From NCBI GenBank assembly GCA_905197905.1, contig CAJKAP010000007.1:62001-126000 (forward strand): a stretch of DNA of 64,000 bases. The letters are read 5' to 3'. The translations under genes were made by a program, and so were the position numbers. Within the stretch, counting starts at the first letter, position 1, and each line of letters starts with the position of its first letter. This stretch comes from an uncultured Sutterella sp. Lineage in GTDB: Bacteria > Pseudomonadota > Gammaproteobacteria > Burkholderiales > Burkholderiaceae_F. Of the stretch, positions 14,722 to 22,830 are shown one piece after another. The notes under the pieces are model-generated. The model was not told the origin of the DNA. It worked only from the letters and a program-made list of their open reading frames with translations, and ran no database searches.

Positions 14722-17232
14722 ATGACAGTAGAACAACAACATCCCACCCAGATCACGCTCCCCGCTTTGGCGATTCGAGATGTGATCGTATTCCCATACA
14801 GCCGCTCTCCGATTTTCATGGGCCGTGATAAATCGATTGCAGCAGCTGATTTGGCTCGTGACCAATATGATTCTCAGATTATTTTGATCACGCAGACCAA
14901 TGCCAAGGTGGATGATCCCCAGCAAGAGGATCTCTATCCAGTGGGGACGCTTGCTCGCGTCGAACAACTCCTCCGTTTGCCTGACGGCACCGTGAAGGCG
15001 CTCGTCTACGGTCTTGAACGCTACAAAGTGAAGCGTGTTTTCGAGGAAAAAGGCTCCTTGTTCGCGGAATGCGAAATTCTCGAAGTCGTTGAACCCAGCG
15101 AAAAAGAAAAGTCGCTCTATCTGCGCGCCTTGATGGAAGTCTGGCGTGCTTACGCCGAGATGGATCGTGCTCAGCTCGAGGTTTATAACAAGTACAAGGA
15201 CGTCGATGATCTTGAACAGGTCGTTGGTCTTGTGCTCTCGAGCGCTAAGTTCAACACCGCTGAAAAGGCTGAATTGCTCGTTGAACCGAGCTGGGCTAAG
15301 CGTGTGGAACGTTTGACGGAACTTTTTGAACGCGAAGTGCAGTTGCGCGACATTCAGCAGCGCATCGACAGTCGCGTCAAGCGTCAGATGGAAAAGAACC
15401 AGCGCGAATACTTCTTGAACGAACAGATCAAGGCTATCCGTAAGGAACTGGCTGGTGGTGAAGACTCGCCAGAGGAAGAAAACGCCGCTGACGAATATAA
15501 GGAATTGGCTGAACGCATTGCGAAGGCCAAGCTCCCGAAGAAGGTTGAAGCCACGCTTCGTCAGGAATTAAAGCGCTTGCGTCAGATGCCCGCGATGAGC
15601 TCTGAAGCTACCGTGGTGCGCAGCTACCTCGATACGATGCTTGATATTCCTTGGTCGGAAAAGTCGCGCATTTCTCGCGATTTGGCTCGTGCTGCGAAGA
15701 TCCTCGACGAAGACCACTCTGGTCTTGAAAAGGTCAAGGAACGTATTCTTGAATACCTTGCTGTGCAAAAGCGCGTGGGCAAGGTGAAGTCGCCTATTTT
15801 GTGCTTGGTTGGGGCACCTGGCGTGGGTAAAACCTCGCTCGGGGAATCCATCGCTCGCGCAACGGGTCGCAAGTACGTGCGTGTCGCCTTGGGCGGTGTG
15901 CACGATGAAAGCGAAATCCGCGGTCATCGTCGTACCTACATCGGTTCTATGCCTGGTCAGATCATCAAGGGCATGATCCGTGCTGGTGTGAAGAATCCGC
16001 TCTTCTTGTTGGACGAAATCGACAAGATGGGAATGGACTACCGTGGAGACCCGTCCGCAGCGCTCTTGGAAGTGCTCGATCCGGAACAGAATTCGACTTT
16101 CCAGGACCACTATGTGGAAGAAACGTACGACTTGTCGGACGTGATGTTTGTGGCCACGTCTAATAGCTACAACATCCCGGGACCTTTGCTCGATCGTATG
16201 GAAGTCATCAGCCTCTCGGGCTACACCGAAGAGGAAAAGCTTCACATTGCTCGCAACCACTTGTTGCCCAAGCAATTGAAGTTAAATGGCTTGAAGCCCG
16301 CTGAAGTGGACTTCACGGACGAAGCCATTCTTGACATCGTTCGCTACTACACTCGCGAAGCGGGTGTGCGTGGTCTCGAACGCTCGATCGGTAAGGTCTT
16401 GCGTAAGATCGTCTTGAAGACGGAACAGGAAGCCGCGAAGCCGCAGAAACTTCGCCGCATGAAGGGCACGAGTGTGAAGAAGCAGGTGACGAAGGTCACT
16501 TCGGAAAACTTGGGGACCTTCTTGGGTGTGCGTCGCTACACGGTCGAATACGCGAAGAAAGATCCGCGTATTGGTGTGGTGAACGGCTTGGCTTGGACTT
16601 CGGTTGGTGGCGATTTGCTCAACATCGAAGCGCAAACCTTCCCTGGCAAGGGTCATATCCAGAGCACGGGTAGCTTGGGCGACGTGATGAAGGAAAGTGT
16701 GCAGACCGCACGCTCCGTGGTGCGCTCGCGCGCTCGTGAGTTAGGTATCGAAAACGAAACCTTCTACTCCACGGACTTGCACGTGCACTTCCCAGATGGC
16801 GCAACGCCGAAGGATGGTCCTTCTGCTGGTGCCGCGACGACTACCGCGATCGTCTCTGCGATGACGAAGATCCCGGTGCGTAGCGACATCGCGATGACGG
16901 GTGAAATCAACTTGCACGGTGAAGTGTTGCAGATTGGCGGCCTCAAAGAGAAGTTGCTCGCTGCAGTGCGCGCTGGTTGCAAGACGGTGTTGATCCCGAA
17001 AGACAACGTGCGTGACCTCGAAGATATGCCTGAGACCGTTGAAAAGTCCTTGCGTATCGTTCCGGTGACGACGATTGATGAAGTCTTGAAGGAAGCGCTC
17101 GTCGAGATGCCAAAACCCCTTCCTGAAAAGAAGGAAGAGAAGAAGGCTGACGCAGAGAAGGCGAGCGACGTAGTTCCGCCGAAAAAAAGCCGAACCACAA
17201 AGCGTAAAGCCACTGTGAATGCGGTAAGCTAA
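14722..17232 (+). CDS. lon: ATP-dependent protease Lon
   Basis: 836 residues from ATG 14722 (an in-frame TTG at 14713 is less likely). N-terminal substrate-binding LON domain (ITLPALAIRDVIVFPYS), AAA+ ATPase with Walker A GAPGVGKT at residues 364-371 and FLLDEIDKMG Walker B, and the C-terminal serine-lysine protease with Ser701 (PKDGPSAG) and Lys744 (GGLKEKL), spaced 43 residues as in E. coli Lon. The last ~45 residues are a Lys/Glu-rich tail (PEKKEEKKADAEKASD then KKSRTTKRKATV) beyond the usual end. Degrades damaged and regulatory proteins; heat-shock regulated through the promoter just upstream. Confidence 0.97.
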   Translation: MTVEQQHPTQITLPALAIRDVIVFPYSRSPIFMGRDKSIAAADLARDQYDSQIILITQTNAKVDDPQQEDLYPVGTLARVEQLLRLPDGTVKALVYGLERYKVKRVFEEKGSLFAECEILEVVEPSEKEKSLYLRALMEVWRAYAEMDRAQLEVYNKYKDVDDLEQVVGLVLSSAKFNTAEKAELLVEPSWAKRVERLTELFEREVQLRDIQQRIDSRVKRQMEKNQREYFLNEQIKAIRKELAGGEDSPEEENAADEYKELAERIAKAKLPKKVEATLRQELKRLRQMPAMSSEATVVRSYLDTMLDIPWSEKSRISRDLARAAKILDEDHSGLEKVKERILEYLAVQKRVGKVKSPILCLVGAPGVGKTSLGESIARATGRKYVRVALGGVHDESEIRGHRRTYIGSMPGQIIKGMIRAGVKNPLFLLDEIDKMGMDYRGDPSAALLEVLDPEQNSTFQDHYVEETYDLSDVMFVATSNSYNIPGPLLDRMEVISLSGYTEEEKLHIARNHLLPKQLKLNGLKPAEVDFTDEAILDIVRYYTREAGVRGLERSIGKVLRKIVLKTEQEAAKPQKLRRMKGTSVKKQVTKVTSENLGTFLGVRRYTVEYAKKDPRIGVVNGLAWTSVGGDLLNIEAQTFPGKGHIQSTGSLGDVMKESVQTARSVVRSRARELGIENETFYSTDLHVHFPDGATPKDGPSAGAATTTAIVSAMTKIPVRSDIAMTGEINLHGEVLQIGGLKEKLLAAVRAGCKTVLIPKDNVRDLEDMPETVEKSLRIVPVTTIDEVLKEALVEMPKPLPEKKEEKKADAEKASDVVPPKKSRTTKRKATVNAVS

Positions 17233-17250
17233 GAGTTAGCGTACGAAATG

Positions 17251-17297
17251 ATGCTTGCGTCATAGAGCTCAAAGCTCTCTACGCAAGCATTATTTTT
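17251..17297 (+). terminator. Terminator of lon
   Basis: ATGCTTGCGT (17251-17260) / ACGCAAGCAT (17281-17290) with an inner AGAGCT/AGCTCT stem, followed by TATTTTTAT. Lies 18 bp after the lon stop. Confidence 0.88.
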
Positions 17298-17340
17298 ATC
17301 TGCGCTTCTCTTTTTGCCTTTTGAAGCGGATGATGACACG

Positions 17341-17607
17341 ATGAATAAAGCAGACTTGATTGAGAAAATTGCGCTACGCGCGGACCTCTCGAAAGCGAAA
17401 GCAAGCGAAGCGCTCGATGCGATGTTAATTGAGATCGTGCTCGCGGTGAAAAAGGGCGATGATGTTCGCCTCACTGGTTTTGGCACTTTCAGTTCAGTAA
17501 AGCATGCTGAACGCGTTTATCGTACCCCGTTAGGGGAGGCAGTTCGCCCTGCGGGACGCCATCCCAAATTTAAGGTAGGCAAAATTTTCAAAGATGCTGT
17601 AAAATAG
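17341..17607 (+). CDS. hup: DNA-binding protein HU
   Basis: 88-residue HU/IHF family protein from ATG 17341 (MNKADLIEKIALRADLSKAKA). Contains the DNA-intercalating arm region with GFGTFSSVKHAERVYRTPLG and the following PAGRHPKFKVGKIFKDAVK; standard HU length. The frame is open upstream to 17314 but the HU N-terminus fixes the start. Located after lon, as in many proteobacteria (lon-hupB). Confidence 0.93.
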   Translation: MNKADLIEKIALRADLSKAKASEALDAMLIEIVLAVKKGDDVRLTGFGTFSSVKHAERVYRTPLGEAVRPAGRHPKFKVGKIFKDAVK

Positions 17608-17651
17608 ATTTTCTGCTTGGCAAAAAGATGCCGAACAGAAGAATCCTCGCT

Positions 17652-17727
17652 GGGTGCTTAGCTCAGTTGGTAGAGCGGCGCCTTTACACGGCGTAGGTCG
17701 GGAGTTCGAGACTCTCAGCACCCACCA
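17652..17727 (+). tRNA. tRNA-Val(UAC)
   Basis: 76 nt, GGGTGCTTAGCTCAGTTGGT at the 5' end, acceptor stem GGGTGCT/AGCACCC, anticodon loop TTTACAC (UAC), T-loop GTTCGAGAC, encoded CCA. It follows hup by 44 bp without an obvious terminator between them. Confidence 0.97.
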
Positions 17728-17760
17728 GCAAAAAAAGTGTGGAATCTTCAGATGGAGACC

Positions 17761-17788
17761 TTGACAGGGCTCAAAAGTTCGGTATAAT
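17761..17788 (+). promoter_or_regulatory. Sigma70 promoter of the tRNA-Asp genes
   Basis: Consensus TTGACA (17761-17766), 16-bp spacer, consensus TATAAT (17783-17788), placed 31 bp before the first tRNA-Asp. The best vegetative promoter in the window. Confidence 0.9.
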
Positions 17789-17819
17789 TCTGCTTCTCAG
17801 TAACGACACTGCTCGGTAT

Positions 17820-17896
17820 GGAGTGGTAGTTCAGTTGGTTAGAATATCGGCCTGTCACGCCGAGGGTCGCGGGTTCGAGTCCCGTCCACTCCGCCA
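17820..17896 (+). tRNA. tRNA-Asp(GUC), copy 1
   Basis: 77 nt, acceptor GGAGTGG/CCACTCC, D-arm TTCAGTTGGTTAGAA, anticodon GTC in CTGTCAC, T-arm GGGTTCGAGTCCC, encoded GCCA end. Identical in sequence to the next two copies. Confidence 0.97.
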
Positions 17897-17924
17897 ACCT
17901 AAGCTGTGTCGAAACGCTCTGTGC

Positions 17925-18001
17925 GGAGTGGTAGTTCAGTTGGTTAGAATATCGGCCTGTCACGCCGAGGGTCGCGGGTTCGAGTCCCGTCCACTCCGCC
18001 A
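17925..18001 (+). tRNA. tRNA-Asp(GUC), copy 2
   Basis: Identical 77-nt gene starting 28 bp after copy 1, with encoded CCA. Probably transcribed from the same promoter at 17761. Confidence 0.97.
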
Positions 18002-18091
18002 AACCTAATTCAGTGCGCAAAACGCACACCCAAAAGATGAGTGAGCTCTGATGAACCATGCCAGAGTTCAGCGTCGCACCAGTTTTGGTGC

Positions 18092-18168
18092 GGAGTGGTA
18101 GTTCAGTTGGTTAGAATATCGGCCTGTCACGCCGAGGGTCGCGGGTTCGAGTCCCGTCCACTCCGCCA
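18092..18168 (+). tRNA. tRNA-Asp(GUC), copy 3
   Basis: Identical 77-nt gene, 90 bp after copy 2, encoded CCA; followed by a terminator 11 bp later, which marks the end of the tRNA-Asp transcript. Confidence 0.97.
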
Positions 18169-18179
18169 ACCATCTTTAG

Positions 18180-18217
18180 AGGTCCTGAGGTGAAAACTTC
18201 GGGACTTTTTCTTTTTC
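18180..18217 (+). terminator. Terminator of tRNA-Asp operon
   Basis: Arms 18180-18191 and 18196-18207 pair with G-U wobbles around a GAAA loop, followed by a T-rich run (ttttctttttc). Confidence 0.8.
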
Positions 18218-18473
18218 TTCGCCCCCTCGTTTTCCCCATTCTTTCTGAAATCCGCAAGGAAAAGTGCTTCAATTTCTCACTAAGCACGGTACTCGTGCGC
18301 AAAATTCGCTAAAATCTACCTCTAAACTGGCGTTTTGCGTTCTTTTAGAAAAGGCGCAAGAGAGCCACAAAATGAATGAAAGTGTATTCGTGAGATGCTT
18401 GTCATCTCATACTTTTTGTAGGTAAGAAGCGGTTTTTTAAGCTTCTTACCCGAGTCAAACCTTAGGGAAGACC
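18218..18473 (+). promoter_or_regulatory. ppiD upstream region with two tandem hairpins
   Basis: No gene seen. A TAAAAT (18310-18315) could be a -10 for ppiD, without a good -35. Downstream of it are two hairpins: TGAGATG (18391-18397)/CATCTCA (18403-18409) followed by ACTTTTTG, and GGTAAGAAGC (18421-18430)/GCTTCTTACC (18441-18450) with loop GGTTTTTTAA, ending 23 bp before the ppiD ATG. They may act as a leader attenuator or as mRNA stabilising structures. Confidence 0.45.
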
Positions 18474-20396
18474 ATGCTTGACGCATTTCGAACACATAAG
18501 CGCTGGCTGATGTTTATCGCCATGGTGCTGATTATTCCGAGTTTCATCGTAACGGGGATCTATAGCTATAACCGTATGCGACAGGCTGACGACGCCATTG
18601 CCAAAATCGGTGAAGTATCTATTACGCCACAGATGTTTGACCAGCAAAAGCGTCAGCAACTCGAAGAACTCCGCAATACGTTGGGGGATAGCTTCAAAGC
18701 CTCGATGCTCGATAACAAAGAAGGTCGTCAGGCCATCGTTGATCAGCTCGCCAATCAGGTGGCTATCGAACAGGCTGTGCAGCAAAACCACATCAACATC
18801 GGTGAAGCTGATGCTGTAGCCGTGATTAAGGCGACGCCCTCCTTCCAGGAAAATGGCAAATTCGTGCCCGCTCGCTATGAACAGTTCTTGCGTAGCCGTG
18901 CTACTTCTGACCAGCAGTTTGTGCAGCAGGTTCGTGGTGACTTGGCCCGTCAGACGCTCACCAACGGTGTGCTGGCTTCTTCCATCGTTCCAGAAGATAC
19001 CGTGAAGTCCTTGCACTACGCCTTGACGGTAAAGAGCGACATTCGTACGCGTACCTTCAACCAAACGCAGTACGCATCGCAGACGAACGTGACCGATGCG
19101 GACGTGAAGAAGTACTACGACGAACACACGCAGGCCTTCCAGGCTCCTGAAGAAGTTTCGATTCAGTACTTAGTCTTGTCCCCTGATGATATCAAGGTGA
19201 CGACTAAGCCCAATGAAGACGAAATGCGCACCTACTACGAGCAGAACAAGAACCGTTGGGGCGTGCCTGAAGAACGTCGCGCTAGCCACATCTTGCTCGC
19301 CTTTGATCCGAATAAGAAAGACGTCGAAGCCACTCGTAAGAAGGCTGAAGAAGTCTTAGCCAAGGTGAAGGCAGATCCCGATAACTTTGCTAAGTACGCC
19401 AAGGAATACTCTCAGGACCCGGGTTCCGCCCAGGAAGGTGGGGACTTGGACTTCTTTGGTCGTGGCATGATGGTCGCGCCCTTTGAAAACGCTGTCTTCT
19501 CTGCGAAGAAAGACGACATCGTGGGTCCAGTTGAAACCGAATACGGTTTCCACATCATCAAGGTGACGGATATTCGTCCTTCGACCGTGCGTCCTTATGA
19601 AGCTGTGCGTGGCGAAATCGAAAAGCAGTACCAGTCGCAGGAAGCAGTGCGTGAATTTGCCCAGAAGGCTGAAGATTTCACGAACATGAGCTACGAGCAG
19701 CCTGATAGCTTGGATCCGATCGCTGAAAAATTCGGCTTGAAGGTTCAGACGGCTGATGGTATCACGCGTGATGGCGCAACGAACCCCGCTCTTCGCACGT
19801 TGATTACGGAACACGTCATTGAAGCGCTCTTCTCGGACGAATCCTTGAAGGATAAGCACAACACCTCCGCTATCGAAGTGCGCCCGAACGTCTTGGTGAC
19901 CGCTCGTGTGACGAAGCATTTACCCAAGCGAGTTTTGCCGCTCGACGATGTGAAGGATGAAATTCAGGCTCACTTGCAGCGTGAAGCCGCTTCCAAGTTG
20001 ACCGCCGCCGCGGGCGAAAAGCTCTTGGCTGATTTGAAGGCCAATCCTCAGCAGTCGCTCGATGGCTTTACTGAAAAGGCCACGGTGAGCATGCAGGCTC
20101 CTGGCGAATTCCCGCGTGAAGTGATTTTGCGTGTCGCCTCCGTTCCTGCTAAGGGCTTGCCAGCCTTCACGGGTATCGCTTTAGGCGATGGCTCCTACAT
20201 GGTGATTCAGGTGCTCTCGCACGAAGTCACGGAACCCAAGCCAGCTGAATTGACGAGCATTCGCAACGAGCTCTCGCAACTCTATGGTCGCACGGAAGTC
20301 GTGGCCTACTTGAATGCCTTGCGTCAGTCCTTGGGTGAAAAGATCTTGCGTCCTGCCTTCATTGAAGGGGATGAAACCAATAGCGATGAAAACTAA
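18474..20396 (+). CDS. ppiD: Peptidyl-prolyl cis-trans isomerase PpiD (SurA-like periplasmic chaperone)
   Basis: 640 residues: short cytoplasmic N-terminus, one membrane anchor (WLMFIAMVLIIPSFIVTGIY, about residues 10-30), SurA_N-type helical region, a parvulin domain (residues about 265-365, RRASHILLAF ... GGDLDFFGRGMMVAPFENAVF ... GPVETEYGFHIIKV) and a long C-terminal chaperone region. PpiD sits at the Sec translocon exit and helps fold exported proteins. ATG 18474 preceded by GGGAAG. Codon bias indicates high expression. Confidence 0.94.
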   Translation: MLDAFRTHKRWLMFIAMVLIIPSFIVTGIYSYNRMRQADDAIAKIGEVSITPQMFDQQKRQQLEELRNTLGDSFKASMLDNKEGRQAIVDQLANQVAIEQAVQQNHINIGEADAVAVIKATPSFQENGKFVPARYEQFLRSRATSDQQFVQQVRGDLARQTLTNGVLASSIVPEDTVKSLHYALTVKSDIRTRTFNQTQYASQTNVTDADVKKYYDEHTQAFQAPEEVSIQYLVLSPDDIKVTTKPNEDEMRTYYEQNKNRWGVPEERRASHILLAFDPNKKDVEATRKKAEEVLAKVKADPDNFAKYAKEYSQDPGSAQEGGDLDFFGRGMMVAPFENAVFSAKKDDIVGPVETEYGFHIIKVTDIRPSTVRPYEAVRGEIEKQYQSQEAVREFAQKAEDFTNMSYEQPDSLDPIAEKFGLKVQTADGITRDGATNPALRTLITEHVIEALFSDESLKDKHNTSAIEVRPNVLVTARVTKHLPKRVLPLDDVKDEIQAHLQREAASKLTAAAGEKLLADLKANPQQSLDGFTEKATVSMQAPGEFPREVILRVASVPAKGLPAFTGIALGDGSYMVIQVLSHEVTEPKPAELTSIRNELSQLYGRTEVVAYLNALRQSLGEKILRPAFIEGDETNSDEN

Positions 20397-20420
20397 TCGC
20401 GCTAGGTGATCTTTGAAGAT

Positions 20421-20452
20421 AGGCTCTCGTTAACTCGGGAGCCTTTCTTTTT
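20421..20452 (+). terminator. Terminator of ppiD
   Basis: AGGCTCTCG (20421-20429) / CGGGAGCCT (20436-20444) with TTAACT loop, followed by TTCTTTTT. Confidence 0.85.
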
Positions 20453-20459
20453 GGACGCA

Positions 20460-20499
20460 AAAAAGTCGATCAGCTCATCCATAGCATGATCGACTTTTT
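20460..20499 (-). terminator. Terminator of the FGGY kinase (bidirectional)
   Basis: Perfect 13-bp stem AAAAAGTCGATCA / TGATCGACTTTTT with 14-nt loop; 21 bp beyond the reverse-strand stop at 20521. Confidence 0.85.
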
Positions 20500-20520
20500 C
20501 TTGAAGTTTAGAGCGCGTTT

Positions 20521-22071
20521 TTAGGCGGGTTCTCGCATCGACACTAAGCGCGAGAAGGCAGCCTTCATATCTTCGCGCACCAGCGTATTACGTGCTTCAT
20601 AGAGGCGACGATAGCGCTTGGTGAGCTCAGCATCAGGGTGGTATTCTCCATCGAGCGAAATGTTCGCTTGGAGTGTGGCCACCACGTCCTTTTCTTCTCC
20701 GATCGCGTAAGCGCCTAAGATACAGTTGGTGAGCACTGCGCCACCAGCGTTCTTAAAGCGCACGATGTCGGCATTCAACATATGACTCTTAATCTGGTTC
20801 CAGAGCGGATCACGGCTACCGCCTTCGGTCACGGTGATGCGATCAAGGTTGACGCCTGCGGCGCGATAGCTGTCCGCGAGCCCAATGTAGTCGTAACCAA
20901 TGGCTTCTAAGACAGAGCGCCACATCACGAACTGATCATCGTCCATCGTCATATTGAGGAAGCATCCGCTCGCTTCTTTCTCTTCACCCGAGCCGCCCGT
21001 TAAGTAGGGGAGGAACAGCACGCCGTTGCAACCTGCGGGGACCTTAGCAGCTCCTTCGCTCAAATGCTGATAGTAGCTCGAGTCGCCTTCCTTCTGGCAG
21101 ACGTGGTCCTTAAACCAACGAAGGGAAAGACCACCCGTGCGCACAAAGCCCCAGTAGAAATAGGTGTTGGGGAGCGTGCCAGAATTGAAAATAAGACCCG
21201 TACCAGGGCGAGAGAGTTCAGGAATAATGCCCGAGGTGGACACACAGAACATAGCGCAAGTGCCAGCGACGTCAACGCCCTGGTTGGCGCAGAAAATCCC
21301 AGCGCCCAACATACTTTGCATCGTGTCACCCGCACCACCCAACACAGGCGTGCCAGCTTTGAGCCCCGTGGCGGCGGCCATTTCTTCAGAAAGCCCCCCG
21401 ATCTTGTCCCAAGGCTTCACAATGCGTGGCATGTATTTGCGATCGATGCCCAAGATTTCGAGCTGTTCATCAGACCAGACCTTCTTCTGAACGTCGTAGC
21501 CTAAACCCCAGCCAGACATGGCGCCCCAGTCAATAAAGGCATCTTCGCCCTTGAGGCCAGCCAAATTCATCAAAATGTAGGGAGCGTTATGAACGAACTT
21601 CACGCCGCGCTCAACGAACGCTTCATTGTTCTTCAAGAACCAGCGAGCAAACATCGCGGGGAACATTGGAGAGGCAAGCGCATTGCCCGTTTCGCGACCC
21701 CAGATCTCAAGTCCGCGAGCGTTGAGGGCTTCAACGTCTTCTGTCGTGCGGCTATCGAGATAGTTCACATAAGGGGTGATGGCTTTACCGTTGGCATTCA
21801 CACCAACAATACCGCAGATAATCCCGTCGCCCATGATGACGCTCACATCTGCCGGGTCACGACCCATTTCTCGCAGAGAGTGTGCGCAATCACGCATGTT
21901 GGCAACGGTAATGTTGAGGAATTCATCCGCATCCATCTGAACCCAGCCGGGTTGCGGATAGTTGAGGGTGGTGGGGCGACTGTGACTCGTCAAACAGTTA
22001 AATTCTTCGTCATAGACGGCGACTTTGACGCTCTGTGTACCCGCATCAAAACCCATGTAAAGCTTACCCAT
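20521..22071 (-). CDS. FGGY-family carbohydrate kinase
   Basis: 516 residues with the ASKHA-fold features of xylulokinase-like kinases: N-terminal phosphate-1 motif YMGFDAGTQSVKVAVYD, PGWVQMDADEF (conserved FGGY N-domain motif), and C-terminal TVTEGGSRDPLWNQIKSHML with the adenosine motif (GGSRxxxWxQ). ATG 22071 is preceded by AGGAGCGCCTA. The sugar substrate cannot be read; xylulose, ribulose or a related ketose/polyol is likely from family knowledge. No isomerase, dehydrogenase, transporter or regulator for sugars is adjacent, so it is metabolically orphaned here. Confidence 0.88.
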   Translation of the reverse strand: MGKLYMGFDAGTQSVKVAVYDEEFNCLTSHSRPTTLNYPQPGWVQMDADEFLNITVANMRDCAHSLREMGRDPADVSVIMGDGIICGIVGVNANGKAITPYVNYLDSRTTEDVEALNARGLEIWGRETGNALASPMFPAMFARWFLKNNEAFVERGVKFVHNAPYILMNLAGLKGEDAFIDWGAMSGWGLGYDVQKKVWSDEQLEILGIDRKYMPRIVKPWDKIGGLSEEMAAATGLKAGTPVLGGAGDTMQSMLGAGIFCANQGVDVAGTCAMFCVSTSGIIPELSRPGTGLIFNSGTLPNTYFYWGFVRTGGLSLRWFKDHVCQKEGDSSYYQHLSEGAAKVPAGCNGVLFLPYLTGGSGEEKEASGCFLNMTMDDDQFVMWRSVLEAIGYDYIGLADSYRAAGVNLDRITVTEGGSRDPLWNQIKSHMLNADIVRFKNAGGAVLTNCILGAYAIGEEKDVVATLQANISLDGEYHPDAELTKRYRRLYEARNTLVREDMKAAFSRLVSMREPA

Positions 22072-22250
22072 TAGGCGCTCCTAGTGATTTTTTTAAATAA
22101 TTTTCTCGGAAATTTTTTAAGGATATAGTGTACCGAGATTTAGGCGAAAAAGCGAATACACGAAAAGTGTCCGCTTTTTCAGGTGGCAAAGAACATATTT
22201 TTGCAGAAAAATCACGTGCTCGTGGCGGAAAACTGTAAGCACTCATGAGA

Positions 22251-22286
22251 AAAGCCGCGTGGCAGCAAATGTGTCAACACGGCTTT
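22251..22286 (-). terminator. Terminator after the 69-residue membrane protein gene
   Basis: On the minus strand AAAGCCGTGT pairs with ACGCGGCTTT (one G-U), followed by T residues; it lies 23 bp beyond the stop at 22309, which supports that a reverse-strand transcript ends here. The kinase gene start is 180 bp further on. Confidence 0.7.
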
Positions 22287-22308
22287 AAGGGATGAGAGAA
22301 AATTTGAA

Positions 22309-22518
22309 TTAGACGAGTGCCCAGTTATGCACTGCCGCCCAACCTAAGCGCATCGGCCAGTAAAAGGGCCAAATGATGGCGGACATCACACGCTGGGTGG
22401 TATCCACTGTTGCGCTCAACGAGGTGGGATCACAAGGTGCTGGCGTTCCCACAAAAAACGTCGCCAGTGCACCAACAATATATAAACCTGATAACCAAGA
22501 AACTGTATGAGACATCAT
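22309..22518 (-). CDS. Small hypothetical membrane protein
   Basis: 69 residues, two predicted membrane-spanning stretches (SWLSGLYIVGALATFFVG, about residues 7-24; VMSAIIWPFYWPMRLGWAAV, about 43-62), rich in Trp. Start is ATG 22518 or the adjacent ATG 22515; no strong ribosome binding site. Reality is supported by membrane-protein composition and by the terminator-like hairpin just beyond its stop. I recognise no family. Confidence 0.55.
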   Translation of the reverse strand: MMSHTVSWLSGLYIVGALATFFVGTPAPCDPTSLSATVDTTQRVMSAIIWPFYWPMRLGWAAVHNWALV

Positions 22519-22830
22519 TCAACGAAAACTAAGTCAAGTAAATTGAACTGTCTTTATATTTTAAAAAACGCTTTCCTTTCTAACCACTGCCATTCGTAGA
22601 AGACGGGAGAAGAAATTTGGAGGAGAGAAAATCCTTCTTAAGTGGTAGTGAGCTTCGTCTGTGCGAGTTAATTCTGCTCAATTTTCGGCCAAAAGATCCC
22701 GCCTTTTGGTGAAGAATCTGATCGAAGCGAAAAAAGCGTCAAACGCCGAGCGTTTTCGCCTTTCATCTTGGTGTCGGTTTGCTAAAATGCTTAGACCTTA
22801 TTGGACTTTCGTCAGACGATTAGAGAATTT
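22519..22830. other. Intergenic region upstream of parE
   Basis: 312 bp without a gene. TAAAAT (22783-22788, in gcTAAAATgc) is a possible parE -10; AAACGC/GCGTTT (22741-22755) forms a small hairpin. Otherwise nothing recognised; the promoter for the small membrane protein should lie at its left end on the reverse strand. Confidence 0.4.

Noticed and set aside
22064..22246. 60-codon reverse frame upstream of the FGGY kinase
   Set aside because: Overlaps the kinase start, basic and AT-rich with no ribosome binding site or conserved feature.
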